Shown here: positions 1 to 6,489 of the stretch, one piece after another
How the letters are laid out: each line of letters opens with the position of its first letter
Position numbering within the stretch: position 1 is the first letter of the stretch
Assembly: GCA_003155465.1 (NCBI GenBank)
Contig: PMCR01000501.1
Location: 1-8,718 of the forward strand
Source: Myxococcales bacterium
GTDB taxonomy: Bacteria; Myxococcota; Polyangia; Fen-1088
Reading direction: 5' to 3'
Length of the DNA: 8,718 nucleotides
The notes under the pieces: generated by a model
What the model was told of the DNA's origin: nothing
The model's database searches: none
Seen by the model: the letters and a program-made list of their open reading frames with translations, nothing else
Program-made: the position numbers and the translations under genes

Positions 1-109
1 CACTTTTCGCTCGCAAATGCCTCGCTCTTGGGGGCAAAATTGCTCCTCCACAGTCGCGACGCGCAGTGGCAAGCGAGAACGGTTCACTCGGGGCTCGCCC
101 CACCCAAGC
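1..109. other. Intergenic / window edge, no supported gene
   Basis: This stretch lies downstream of the minus-strand lamin-tail lipoprotein gene. It holds a short inverted repeat at 90-101 (GGGG, loop CTCG, CCCC) with no following T-run, so it is at best a weak terminator. On the minus strand a strong Shine-Dalgarno-like GGAGGAG (43-49) sits 5 bases before a TTG (35-37) that opens an uninterrupted frame running off the left edge. Only 12 codons are visible, too few to call a gene. Confidence 0.4.
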
Positions 110-1327
110 CTACCAACCTGGAGTCGGCGCCTCGGGGGTGTTGGTCCACGCACTTGGCTGGTCGCAGGCGTCTACCGAGACCCGGTGTACGCTCATGCCG
201 TTCCAGGCCGTGGCGCTCACATCGACCCAGCCGCCGTACTGGCTGACAACTGCGCCGTCCTGGCTGACCAGCCGAATCGGCTCGCCGCTATTTGACAGGC
301 CATCGGCTCCTATGCGACCCGACACGCGCACGATCACCGTGCCACTGCGCGGCACGGGATCCTTGCCGTCATCCTCGACGAAGGTGGCGGATACCAACAG
401 CGCAAAGCCGCCGGGCGGCACGGCCACGTCCGGCAGAACGTCGCTGCCGGTCTTGTCCTCAATGCGCATGCCAGCCAACGACACCGACTCGGCCTCAAGA
501 TTTTTCACCTCGACGAACTCTTGCGTGTACTCAGAGCCAGCGGGATTGCCCTGCACCTCAGTGATAACCAGCCGGGGAAATTTTGGCGGCAGGTGCAAAG
601 CGACCACAGAAGAATCCGCGCGGTGGCCGGCGCGATCCACGGCCCGTGCAATGGCCTCGGCGTCCACATCGACTGGTAGATCAAGAAGGTGAGTCAGCAA
701 GTCGAATTTGGTGCCAATCTCGCCCGGAACCAGGCTGACCCGCTGATCGCCGGCGGTGATGATGATCTCAGGCCAGGCCGCCTCGTCAGTCACGAACTGT
801 GCGTGCCCACACCCCTCGGCGATGGTCATCGTGAAACTGCTTACCAACGGGGCGAATTCGTCAGGCGCGTCAGCGGTCGTGAACGATCCCACTTGGCCGG
901 CGGGAACGGGCTTGCCGCCTTCCAGGTGGAGGGCGTCGGCGACGACCTCCACGACGTACGCCGTGGTCGGCGCCAGGGTGCTGGCCGGGGTGGCGGCGTA
1001 GCAGGTGCCGCTGCAAGACGCAGTTTCCCCCAGTGCAAGCGCCACCTCGGTACCGTCGTTCGCTCGGAGGGTAAGCGGCGCAGCGGCCTCGGTCGCCTGC
1101 AACGGACCGAAAAAACGAAGCACGACCTTGGCCAGGTTTGGGGGCACTTGCACAGCGCCCACCGGCGGGTCGATGAGCTCTGGCAGGCCCAAAATGGCAC
1201 CAGCGTCACCAGCCTTTCCCCCGCTGTTCGAGGTGCTGGGCGGGCGCCGTTCGTCGGTCAGGTCAGCGTCCGGGCCGCAGGAGATACAGATGAGTAGCAC
1301 GAAGAAGCAAGCGCGCGAAGAAGGCAT
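110..1327 (-). CDS. Lipoprotein with Ig-like (Big_5-type) and lamin-tail domains
   Basis: Predicted 405-aa exported lipoprotein, probably surface or outer-membrane attached; no enzymatic role is evident. Residues 1-17 form a short signal peptide (basic Arg5, hydrophobic 7-16) ending in an I-S-C lipobox at Cys17. The -3 residue is Cys, which is unusual. A Ser/Gly-rich linker (about 30-45) follows. Residues 49-152 resemble the bacterial Ig-like fold seen in SbsA/Big_5 proteins (PPVGAVQVPPNL, then a terminal VGSFTTA strand) and carry a C105-x3-C109 pair. Residues 157-250 are probably another beta domain of unknown family. Residues 251-400 look like a lamin-tail domain (LVITEVQGNP, EFVEVKNLEAESVSLAGMRI, PPGGFALLV) with the usual terminal TPxAPTPGW-like tail. 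The frame extends upstream to 1444, but the ATG at 1327 is preferred because it starts the signal peptide and has AAGG (1334-1337) 6 bases upstream. It is transcribed divergently from maf. The domain calls are recognition by eye. Confidence 0.85.
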   Translation of the reverse strand: MPSSRACFFVLLICISCGPDADLTDERRPPSTSNSGGKAGDAGAILGLPELIDPPVGAVQVPPNLAKVVLRFFGPLQATEAAAPLTLRANDGTEVALALGETASCSGTCYAATPASTLAPTTAYVVEVVADALHLEGGKPVPAGQVGSFTTADAPDEFAPLVSSFTMTIAEGCGHAQFVTDEAAWPEIIITAGDQRVSLVPGEIGTKFDLLTHLLDLPVDVDAEAIARAVDRAGHRADSSVVALHLPPKFPRLVITEVQGNPAGSEYTQEFVEVKNLEAESVSLAGMRIEDKTGSDVLPDVAVPPGGFALLVSATFVEDDGKDPVPRSGTVIVRVSGRIGADGLSNSGEPIRLVSQDGAVVSQYGGWVDVSATAWNGMSVHRVSVDACDQPSAWTNTPEAPTPGW

Positions 1328-1421
1328 CGCCTGCCTTATCGGACGGACATGTCGGAAGTTGCGTGCGAATGAACCACGCGCATCTTCCGCACCGGTCCCT
1401 ATATACTCGCAACGACCAGCC
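1328..1421. promoter_or_regulatory. Divergent promoter region, lipoprotein / maf
   Basis: This 94-bp gap separates divergent starts. On the plus strand TATACT at 1402-1407 matches five of six bases of the sigma-70 -10 consensus and would start maf transcription about 7-9 bases before its ATG. No convincing -35 box was found at normal spacing. The A/T-rich core at 1401-1407 also reads TATATA on the minus strand, so it could serve the lipoprotein gene too. maf itself has no Shine-Dalgarno sequence (AACGACCAGCC precedes its ATG). Confidence 0.4.
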
Positions 1422-2045
1422 ATGAAACCTACCCCCGATCTCATCCTAGCCTCCGCATCGCCGCGTCGGCGCGAGTTGCTCGAACGCCTGGGTTTGGTGC
1501 TGCAGATCGAACCTGTGGACGTGGACGAGACGCCGGCTCCTGGTGAAATGGCGCGCGCCTACGCGCAGCGGCTGGCGGCCGAGAAGAGCGACGCTGCGCT
1601 GGCCAGACTGGGCCCGCAGGCCACCACCCTGCCCGTGCTGACTGCGGACACGGTGGTCGTGCTGGGCGACGGTATTCTGGGCAAGCCGGCCGACCAGGAC
1701 GAGGCCGCGGCCATGCTGCGCCGGCTGGCAGGCCGGCGCCACGAGGTGGTGACCGCGTATCGCGCCCAGTTTGGCGTGCGCATGGTGGAGCGCATCGTCA
1801 GCACCGGTGTGAGCTTTCGCTCGCTCGACCCGAGCGAGCTGCGCGCCTACCTCGATTGCGGCGAATGGCGGGGCAAGGCCGGTGCCTACGCCATCCAGGG
1901 CATCGCGGGGGCCTTTGCCATCGAGGTGCGCGGGTCGTTCTCCAACGTGGTCGGGTTACCGCTGGCCGAGGTCATCGCCGACCTGCGCGCCTTGGAGGCC
2001 CTGCCCGGCTATCCGCCCCCAGCCTTTGGAGCAGGCGTGCGGTGA
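1422..2045 (+). CDS. maf: Maf family nucleoside triphosphate pyrophosphatase (dTTP/UTP type)
   Basis: Predicted 207-aa cytoplasmic enzyme that hydrolyses nucleoside triphosphates, including non-canonical or modified ones, to the monophosphate and pyrophosphate, a house-cleaning role. The N-terminal signature SASPRRRELL (11-20) binds the triphosphate. TADTVV (75-80) holds Asp76, the expected catalytic base. GKPADQDEAAAML (87-99) and the segment WRGKAGAYAIQG (149-160) complete the family pattern. The KAGAYAIQG form is that of the YhdE-like dTTP/UTP branch rather than the YceF branch, so UTP and dTTP are the inferred substrates. Length fits the family (about 190-210 aa). The frame is open from 1005, but homology begins with MKPTPDLILASASPRR, which fixes ATG 1422. 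Its stop overlaps the GTG start of the next gene by four bases, implying translational coupling. No oddities were seen in the active site. Confidence 0.95.
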   Translation: MKPTPDLILASASPRRRELLERLGLVLQIEPVDVDETPAPGEMARAYAQRLAAEKSDAALARLGPQATTLPVLTADTVVVLGDGILGKPADQDEAAAMLRRLAGRRHEVVTAYRAQFGVRMVERIVSTGVSFRSLDPSELRAYLDCGEWRGKAGAYAIQGIAGAFAIEVRGSFSNVVGLPLAEVIADLRALEALPGYPPPAFGAGVR

Positions 2046-2788
2046 ATCGCGCGGAAGATATCGCCGCCAACCTGCGCGAGGTGCGCGCCCGCATCGCGCG
2101 GGCCGAGACTGCCGCAGGTCGGACCTCGGGCAGCGCGCGCCTGGTGGCGGTCAGCAAGACCGTGGCAGCAGTGGACATCTTGGCCGCCCTGGCCGCTGGG
2201 CAGCAGGATTTCGGCGAAAGCTACGGGCAGGAGTTCCGCGACAAGCGCACCGAGGTCGAGACCGCCGCACAAGCCGCGGGTTTGCCGCGGCCGCGCTGGC
2301 ACTTCATCGGCCCGCTGCAAACCAACAAGGTGAAATACGTGGCCGGCAAAGTGGCGCTGATCCACTCGATCGAGGCGGACGATGTTCTGGCCGAGGTCGA
2401 GCGGCGCGTGGCCACGCTGGAGTCCATGGCGCCACAGAACTGCCTCATCCAAGTGAACGTGGCCGGCGAGGCACAGAAGCACGGCGTGGCACCAGCGGCA
2501 CTCCCAGCGCTGCTGGCCAGCTTTGCCGGATTGGCCCACCTGCGCTGCACGGGCCTGATGGTCATGCCACCCTACAGCGACGATCCCGAGGAATCGCGGC
2601 CCCGCTTCGCAGCCCTGCGCCGCCTGCGCGACGAGCAGAGGGCCGTCAGCCGGGCCAACGTTGACTTGGCCGATCTGTCCATGGGCATGAGCCACGACCT
2701 GGAAGTCGCCGTAGCCGAGGGCGCAACCCTGGTGCGCGTGGGCACGGCGGTTTTTGGCGACCGCTACCAGAGCACCCACACCGGGTAG
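2042..2788 (+). CDS. yggS: YggS/PROSC family pyridoxal phosphate homeostasis protein
   Basis: Predicted 248-aa cytoplasmic PLP-binding protein with the alanine-racemase-like TIM-barrel fold. The family has no firmly assigned enzymatic activity and buffers free PLP and keto-acid/amino-acid balance. Visible motifs in order: LVAVSKT (34-40) with Lys39 as the PLP Schiff-base lysine; FGESYGQE (57-64), a variant of the usual GENYxQE; HFIGPLQTNK (87-96); SIEADD (109-114); QVNVAGEAQKHG (137-148); GLMVMPP (171-177); LSMGMSHDLEVAVAEGATLVRVGTAVFG (212-239), the phosphate-binding end. Length is typical. The GTG at 2042 is preferred because it overlaps the maf stop (GTGA) and puts the homologous N-terminus first; the longer upstream frame is antisense-free but lies inside maf. 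In many bacteria yggS sits with cell-division or proC genes; here it is coupled to maf. Confidence 0.95.
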   Translation: MNRAEDIAANLREVRARIARAETAAGRTSGSARLVAVSKTVAAVDILAALAAGQQDFGESYGQEFRDKRTEVETAAQAAGLPRPRWHFIGPLQTNKVKYVAGKVALIHSIEADDVLAEVERRVATLESMAPQNCLIQVNVAGEAQKHGVAPAALPALLASFAGLAHLRCTGLMVMPPYSDDPEESRPRFAALRRLRDEQRAVSRANVDLADLSMGMSHDLEVAVAEGATLVRVGTAVFGDRYQSTHTG

Positions 2789-2804
2789 CGCAGCCATGAC
2801 AGGG

Positions 2805-2812
2805 TAGACTGG
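2805..2812 (+). promoter_or_regulatory. Possible -10 element for a leaderless TPR transcript
   Basis: TAGACT (2805-2810) fits a TANNNT-type -10 hexamer. It ends 8 bases before the A of the ATG at 2819, the spacing expected if transcription starts at or next to the start codon. No Shine-Dalgarno sequence lies between. The same octamer TAGACTGG occurs at 5024-5031, also just before a start codon. No -35 box was recognised. Confidence 0.3.
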
Positions 2813-2818
2813 CGGAAT

Positions 2819-3292
2819 ATGCAGCACCCTGATCTTGTCGCCAACTCGGTCATTGCCGCACTCACGGCGGTTTTCGTCGTGGGCGTCGTGCACACGACCG
2901 ATCCGGCTTCAACCAGGGGCACCCTGCACCCGATCGATTCCCGCCAGGATCACGTGGGTGAGCTTGGCTTCGCGGAAAGCGAGGCCATGCTGGCAAAATT
3001 GCGTGCGCAGAGGTCGGCGGAGACGAATCCTGATCGACGAGCGGTGTATTCAGCGCAGCTGGCGGACGTACTTGTGCAAAGGCACCAGCACGCCCAAGCA
3101 CTGGCCGAGCTTGACGAGGCCCTGCGCCTCTTCCCCGAACGCCCCGAGTTGCTCGCCCGGGCCGCCCTGCTTCACTTCGCCCTCGGCCAGCGGGCCCGCG
3201 CTCAAGCGGCCTTGCAGGAAGCACGCAGCCGGGCACCCGAGCTTCCGGTGGTGCAAAAGGCCGCAGCGATTATTGAAGGACAGGTGCCGTGA
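2819..3292 (+). CDS. Small membrane-anchored TPR protein
   Basis: Predicted 157-aa protein of unknown specific function. Residues 9-26 (Ser-Val-Ile-Ala-Ala to Val-Gly-Val-Val) form one hydrophobic segment with no clear cleavage site, so it is probably an N-terminal anchor with the rest outside the cytoplasm. Residues 76-109 and 110-143 read as two tetratricopeptide repeats: the first has the pattern YSAQLADVLVQRHQHAQALAELDEALRLFP, the second LLARAALLHFALGQRARAQAALQEA. Such repeats mediate protein-protein contact. Only 30 bases separate it from yggS, so it could be cotranscribed or use its own promoter (2805). The last 23 bases overlap the convergent glycosyltransferase gene. The start is the first ATG of the frame, and the hydrophobic anchor follows at once. 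Confidence 0.75.
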   Translation: MQHPDLVANSVIAALTAVFVVGVVHTTDPASTRGTLHPIDSRQDHVGELGFAESEAMLAKLRAQRSAETNPDRRAVYSAQLADVLVQRHQHAQALAELDEALRLFPERPELLARAALLHFALGQRARAQAALQEARSRAPELPVVQKAAAIIEGQVP

Positions 3293-4877
3293 GCAATCTC
3301 CGGTCGAGGTCACTGCGGAGGAAGAGCGCCCAAATCGCGCCGTCGCCGATCGGCACGTTGATCAGTCGATAATCGCTGCGTCGAGCAAGGGCCTCGAAGA
3401 GCTGCCCCTCTGCTCGGAAATCCGGCCGCAGCTCACTGAGACTGGTGAACGGGCGAGAACCGTAGCTCCTACTGGGCACGATAGCCGCGGGTTGGCGCGC
3501 AAGCGACCAGGCGATGTCGAAACACTCGTGGCCAATTTCATTGAAGCCGTCGAGCGAACCGACAATCCGATTGCGCGGCCGGTGCACGAGATCCCGATCG
3601 ACCAGGCCCAGCAGGTCGAGCACAGGAAGGCGCGAATAGTAGCCGACTGCGCCGATGTGCGGCAGAGCGACGAGGGCCGACGGCGGCAGAGTGGCGGCGA
3701 GCCGTTGTCCGAGCCTGGCGCTGGCCAGCGTCCAATCGAAACCATGCTGGGGCCTTCCTGGTGCAGGATCCGGTGCCGCCCACGCCACAAGACCCAGGCA
3801 AGCAAGCAGAAGCGAGGCGCCGAGCAGTCGTCGCCGGCTGGCGCGGATCAGCGGTGCCAGCCGCAACCACGTCGCGTGCAAGCCGGTCGCGCCCAGCGCG
3901 AACAACAGAGGCGCAAGCGGCACGAGAAAGCGGTGATATGGGAAATGGTCTCCCCCAAGCCAGAGAAGGTTGGCAGACCAAAGCACGACCAGGACCAGGG
4001 CTGCCACTCCCCCGGGCACTCGACGAGTCAAGCGGGGCACAAGCAACAGTGCCGCCGGTCCGATCAAGGGCGCGGCAAGCGCGAAGCGGCCCAGGTAGCG
4101 CAGCCCCAAGCGAGCATGGTCGGCGCCACCGCCCGACTTCGCATAGAAGGTGTTCGGCAATAGGGCGCCGTAGTAGATGAGCCGTGCCGCCAGCAGCCCT
4201 CCGCCTGCCAGAAGGGCTGGCAGCAACCACGATAGCTGTGCTGCCCAACTTGCTGGCGCCCCGTCCCCCCCCAAGTCCCCGGTTGTGGCCGACCGCGAGC
4301 GCGCCCACACAACCTCATCGGCCAAAAACGCCAGGGCCAGCAAGACCGCCTCGGGCCGGGTCAGCAGGGCCCCGGCCAAGAAGAACCCAACGTCACGACC
4401 GGGCCGCCTTGCCTCGACGCGAGCGATACGATGCCCCGAAACCGCCCCCCACACCAAGGCCGTGAACAGGGATGTTTCCATGCCAGAGACCGACCAAGCC
4501 ACGAAAGGAAAGAAGAGCACCAGCCCGACTGGCGCCATGAACGACAGCGGGCCAGCAGGGCCACAACGACGCGCATCTCTGATACTGAGAAGCACGACAG
4601 CAACTGTCGCCACCGTGCCAAGGATCCCCGCCACATGCAGCGGCGACAAGCCCACAGCGCCGGCCAAGACCAGCAGGAGGAGCCACAGCGGGCTGGAAAA
4701 CCCCTCGACCCGCTCGCCCGGATTGAAAACCAGGCCTTGACCGGAGAGGGCGTTTTCTGCGTAGCGGAAGAAGATAAAGGCGTCGTCCTGGTACGAGTAG
4801 AATTTGAGCCAGGCCTCGCACAAGACAGCGGCGACGAGCACAACTGCCACCAGCCCCGCCCACGTCCGATCGTTCAT
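3270..4877 (-). CDS. GT-C-like polytopic glycosyltransferase (AftB/ArnT-like)
   Basis: Predicted 535-aa inner-membrane protein. The probable role is transfer of a sugar from a polyprenyl-phosphate donor on the outer side of the membrane; donor and acceptor are unknown. The first hydrophobic helix (8-25) is followed by the periplasmic motif SYQDDAFIFFRYA (28-40), where Asp31-Asp32 is the acidic pair typical of GT-C enzymes. GLVFNPGERVEGFSSPLW (48-65) is characteristic of the group containing mycobacterial AftB. Further marks are SGMETSLF (131-138), LPNTFYAKSGG (240-250), GGDHFPYHRFLVPLAPL (308-324) and IGAVGYYSRLPVLDLLGLVDRD (408-429). About ten hydrophobic stretches lie between 8 and 368; the rest (370-535) is soluble and probably periplasmic. 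ATG 4877 is preferred over the far upstream start at 5051, whose extra 58 residues are polar and non-homologous. No strong ribosome binding site is visible. No sugar-pathway genes lie nearby, so the target cannot be inferred from context. Confidence 0.85.
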   Translation of the reverse strand: MNDRTWAGLVAVVLVAAVLCEAWLKFYSYQDDAFIFFRYAENALSGQGLVFNPGERVEGFSSPLWLLLLVLAGAVGLSPLHVAGILGTVATVAVVLLSIRDARRCGPAGPLSFMAPVGLVLFFPFVAWSVSGMETSLFTALVWGAVSGHRIARVEARRPGRDVGFFLAGALLTRPEAVLLALAFLADEVVWARSRSATTGDLGGDGAPASWAAQLSWLLPALLAGGGLLAARLIYYGALLPNTFYAKSGGGADHARLGLRYLGRFALAAPLIGPAALLLVPRLTRRVPGGVAALVLVVLWSANLLWLGGDHFPYHRFLVPLAPLLFALGATGLHATWLRLAPLIRASRRRLLGASLLLACLGLVAWAAPDPAPGRPQHGFDWTLASARLGQRLAATLPPSALVALPHIGAVGYYSRLPVLDLLGLVDRDLVHRPRNRIVGSLDGFNEIGHECFDIAWSLARQPAAIVPSRSYGSRPFTSLSELRPDFRAEGQLFEALARRSDYRLINVPIGDGAIWALFLRSDLDRRLLTAPVLQ

Positions 4878-5036
4878 AACCGTCGCATGCCGCCGGGATT
4901 CGTCTTGCGCTTCGATGGGTCCCTCCGTAGGCGATTCTGCGATTGCGCCATGTCGAACGCAACTCGATCGGATGGCCCGAGTTGGCCAACAACGTATTGG
5001 ATCGCTCTCCGCGAGATCCTGGCTAGACTGGTAGCC
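4878..5036. promoter_or_regulatory. Divergent promoter region, glycosyltransferase / S41 protein
   Basis: This 159-bp region separates the minus-strand glycosyltransferase from the plus-strand protease-like gene. On the plus strand TAGACT (5024-5029), within the octamer TAGACTGG (5024-5031), ends 8 bases before the GTG at 5037 and could give a leaderless mRNA. A TTGGAT at 4997-5002 is too far from it (21 bases) to be a normal -35 partner. Nothing convincing was seen for the minus-strand gene. Confidence 0.3.
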
Positions 5037-6489
5037 GTGTTGACCCTCCACCGCCGTGTCGCTCTGCTTCTCACGTTGTCCCTCTTCGCCTGCGCCGGCC
5101 GGGCGCCGACCCCGCAGCCGCCGTCCGCCACGCCCGGACCGGACGCCCCCGCTAGTACCCAGCCGTCTGCCTTCGTCCCGCTCGGCGCTGACGGCGGATC
5201 AGGAACCCACCCGTGGCACCCGGGCTCGGCCGGCAATCAGATCCGGCAAGCGATCTTTACGGGCGCTTGGACAGCCGTGCGTGACAAGCACTTTGACAAG
5301 ACGCTGGGCGGCCTGGACTGGGATGGCCTGCGCAGGAAGTACGAGCCCCTCGCGTTGGCCGCACCCGACGAGCCGACCTTCTACCGCCTGCTCAACGAGA
5401 TGCTCGGGCTGCTCGGTCAATCGCACCTGCAGGTGCATGGCCCCGGCGAAGAACCGGGACCGCCGCCCGACGAAATTCCCGCCCCGCAGGCCAGATCCGC
5501 TGCCGCCGACGCCATCCGCGAGGCGGGCGAACGACTACGGCGATCCCGGGCTGCTTGTCCGCATCATCGAAGGCAAGCCGACCATCACGCGGGTGCGCCC
5601 TGGATCATCCGCGGCGGGCGCCGGCCTGCGGCCTGGGTTCCTGGTCACCCACATCGGTGGCCGCGCCCTGGACTCATTGCCTCCCTCGGGTCGGGCGCTG
5701 CGACCCGTGGAAGAGCGCTTCCGCCTGCGCCAACTGGCGGCGCGCCGTCTGGCTGGCCTGGTGGGCAGTCGGGTAAGCCTTCGATGCCTCAACGAAAACG
5801 ATCGTCCTATCGAAGTCATGCTGGAACGCGACCCGCCGACAGCGCGCGCCCTGCAAGTGCTCAACATGTCGCCCGTGGTCCCGGAAGTCACCAGCCGGCA
5901 GGTCGGCGAGGTCGGCATCGTGGCCTTCAATGTCTTTCTGCTGCAGCCTGTGCTCGCCCAAGTGCAGAGAGCCATCGACGGATTCCGCGCCCGCGGGGCC
6001 AAGGCCATAATCATCGACCTGCGTGGCAACCCGGGCGGCATCGGCGCCATGGTCATTCCCCTGGCCGCGCGTCTTGGCACCGCGCCGCTCACCCTGGGCA
6101 CCATCGTCTATCGCAATTTCTCCAACGCACTGGCCACCACCGCCTCGCTGGGCATCAAGCCTTTCGCGGGCCGGGTCGTGATCCTCACCGACGAGGGCTC
6201 TGCCTCGACCTCCGAGATCTTTGCCGCCGGGTTGCAAGAAGCAAAGCGCGCCATTGTCGTCGGGGACACTACCGCGGGCGCGGCCTTGGGCTCGATCATC
6301 GAGGAATTGCCCGGCGGTGCGGTGGTGCAGATCCCGGTGGCTGACTTCAAGACGCCCAAGGGCATGACCATTGAGGGTCGCGGCGTGCAGCCGGATCGCC
6401 GGGTGTTCGAGACGCGCGCGGGATTCCTGGCCGGTCGCGACGTTGTGCTTGACGCCGGCCTTGACCTGGCCAAAGCATCGCACCCGTGA
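5037..6489 (+). CDS. S41-family PDZ protease-like lipoprotein, frame-shifted as sequenced
   Basis: The intact product would be about 483 aa after removing one base near 5525-5527. The N-terminal part reads in the frame of 5037 and the rest in the next frame, ending at 6489. A signal peptide (1-18) with lipobox L-F-A-C (Cys19) marks it as a lipoprotein; a Pro/Ala/Thr-rich linker runs to about 55. Residues 68-135 are a helical domain ending in GLLGQSHLQVH with Ser129-His130. A PDZ domain spans about 168-265 (GLLVRIIEGKPTITRVRPGSSAAGAGLRPG), and the S41 core spans about 290-480 (IIIDLRGNPGG, DEGSASTSEIFAAGLQ, IEGRGVQPDRR). The predicted nucleophile is Ser390 and the acidic residue Glu446. The position that holds Lys in C-terminal-processing proteases is Ala415, so tricorn-type (Ser-His/Ser/Glu) chemistry is inferred. 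The start is GTG 5037 (TTG 5040 possible). If read without a shift, translation would run to 6344 with a nonsense tail. Its stop overlaps the next gene's start. Confidence 0.8.
5525..5527 (+). other. Probable +1 frameshift site in a GGG run
   Basis: Upstream of here the recognisable protein reads ...DAIREA in one frame; downstream it reads NDYGDPGLLVRII in the frame one base later. Dropping a single G from this run gives GAG GCG GCG AAC GAC TAC (E-A-A-N-D-Y), joining the two halves without a stop. A homopolymer insertion, by mutation or sequencing error, is the simplest reading; the exact base cannot be fixed without a homologue. Confidence 0.7.

Noticed and set aside
90..101. Inverted repeat GGGG-CTCG-CCCC as a terminator
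   Set aside because: The stem is only 4-5 bp and there is no T-run on either side, so it may be chance in GC-rich DNA.
2009..2893. Long minus-strand open frame over yggS
   Set aside because: It is an antisense shadow of a clearly conserved yggS gene in GC-rich DNA and is rich in His/Gln/Gly without a recognisable motif.
4997..5029. TTGGAT ... TAGACT as a sigma-70 promoter pair
   Set aside because: The spacing of 21 bases is outside the usual 16-18 range, so only the -10 part was kept.
4878..5051. N-terminal extension of the glycosyltransferase to the start at 5051
   Set aside because: The extra 58 residues are polar and unlike the family, whose proteins begin with a transmembrane helix shortly before the DDAF motif.
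4431..6344. A very long plus-strand open frame (637 codons)
   Set aside because: Its first part is antisense to the glycosyltransferase and its last part is the wrong frame of the S41 core; only 5037 to about 5525 of it reads as a real protein.
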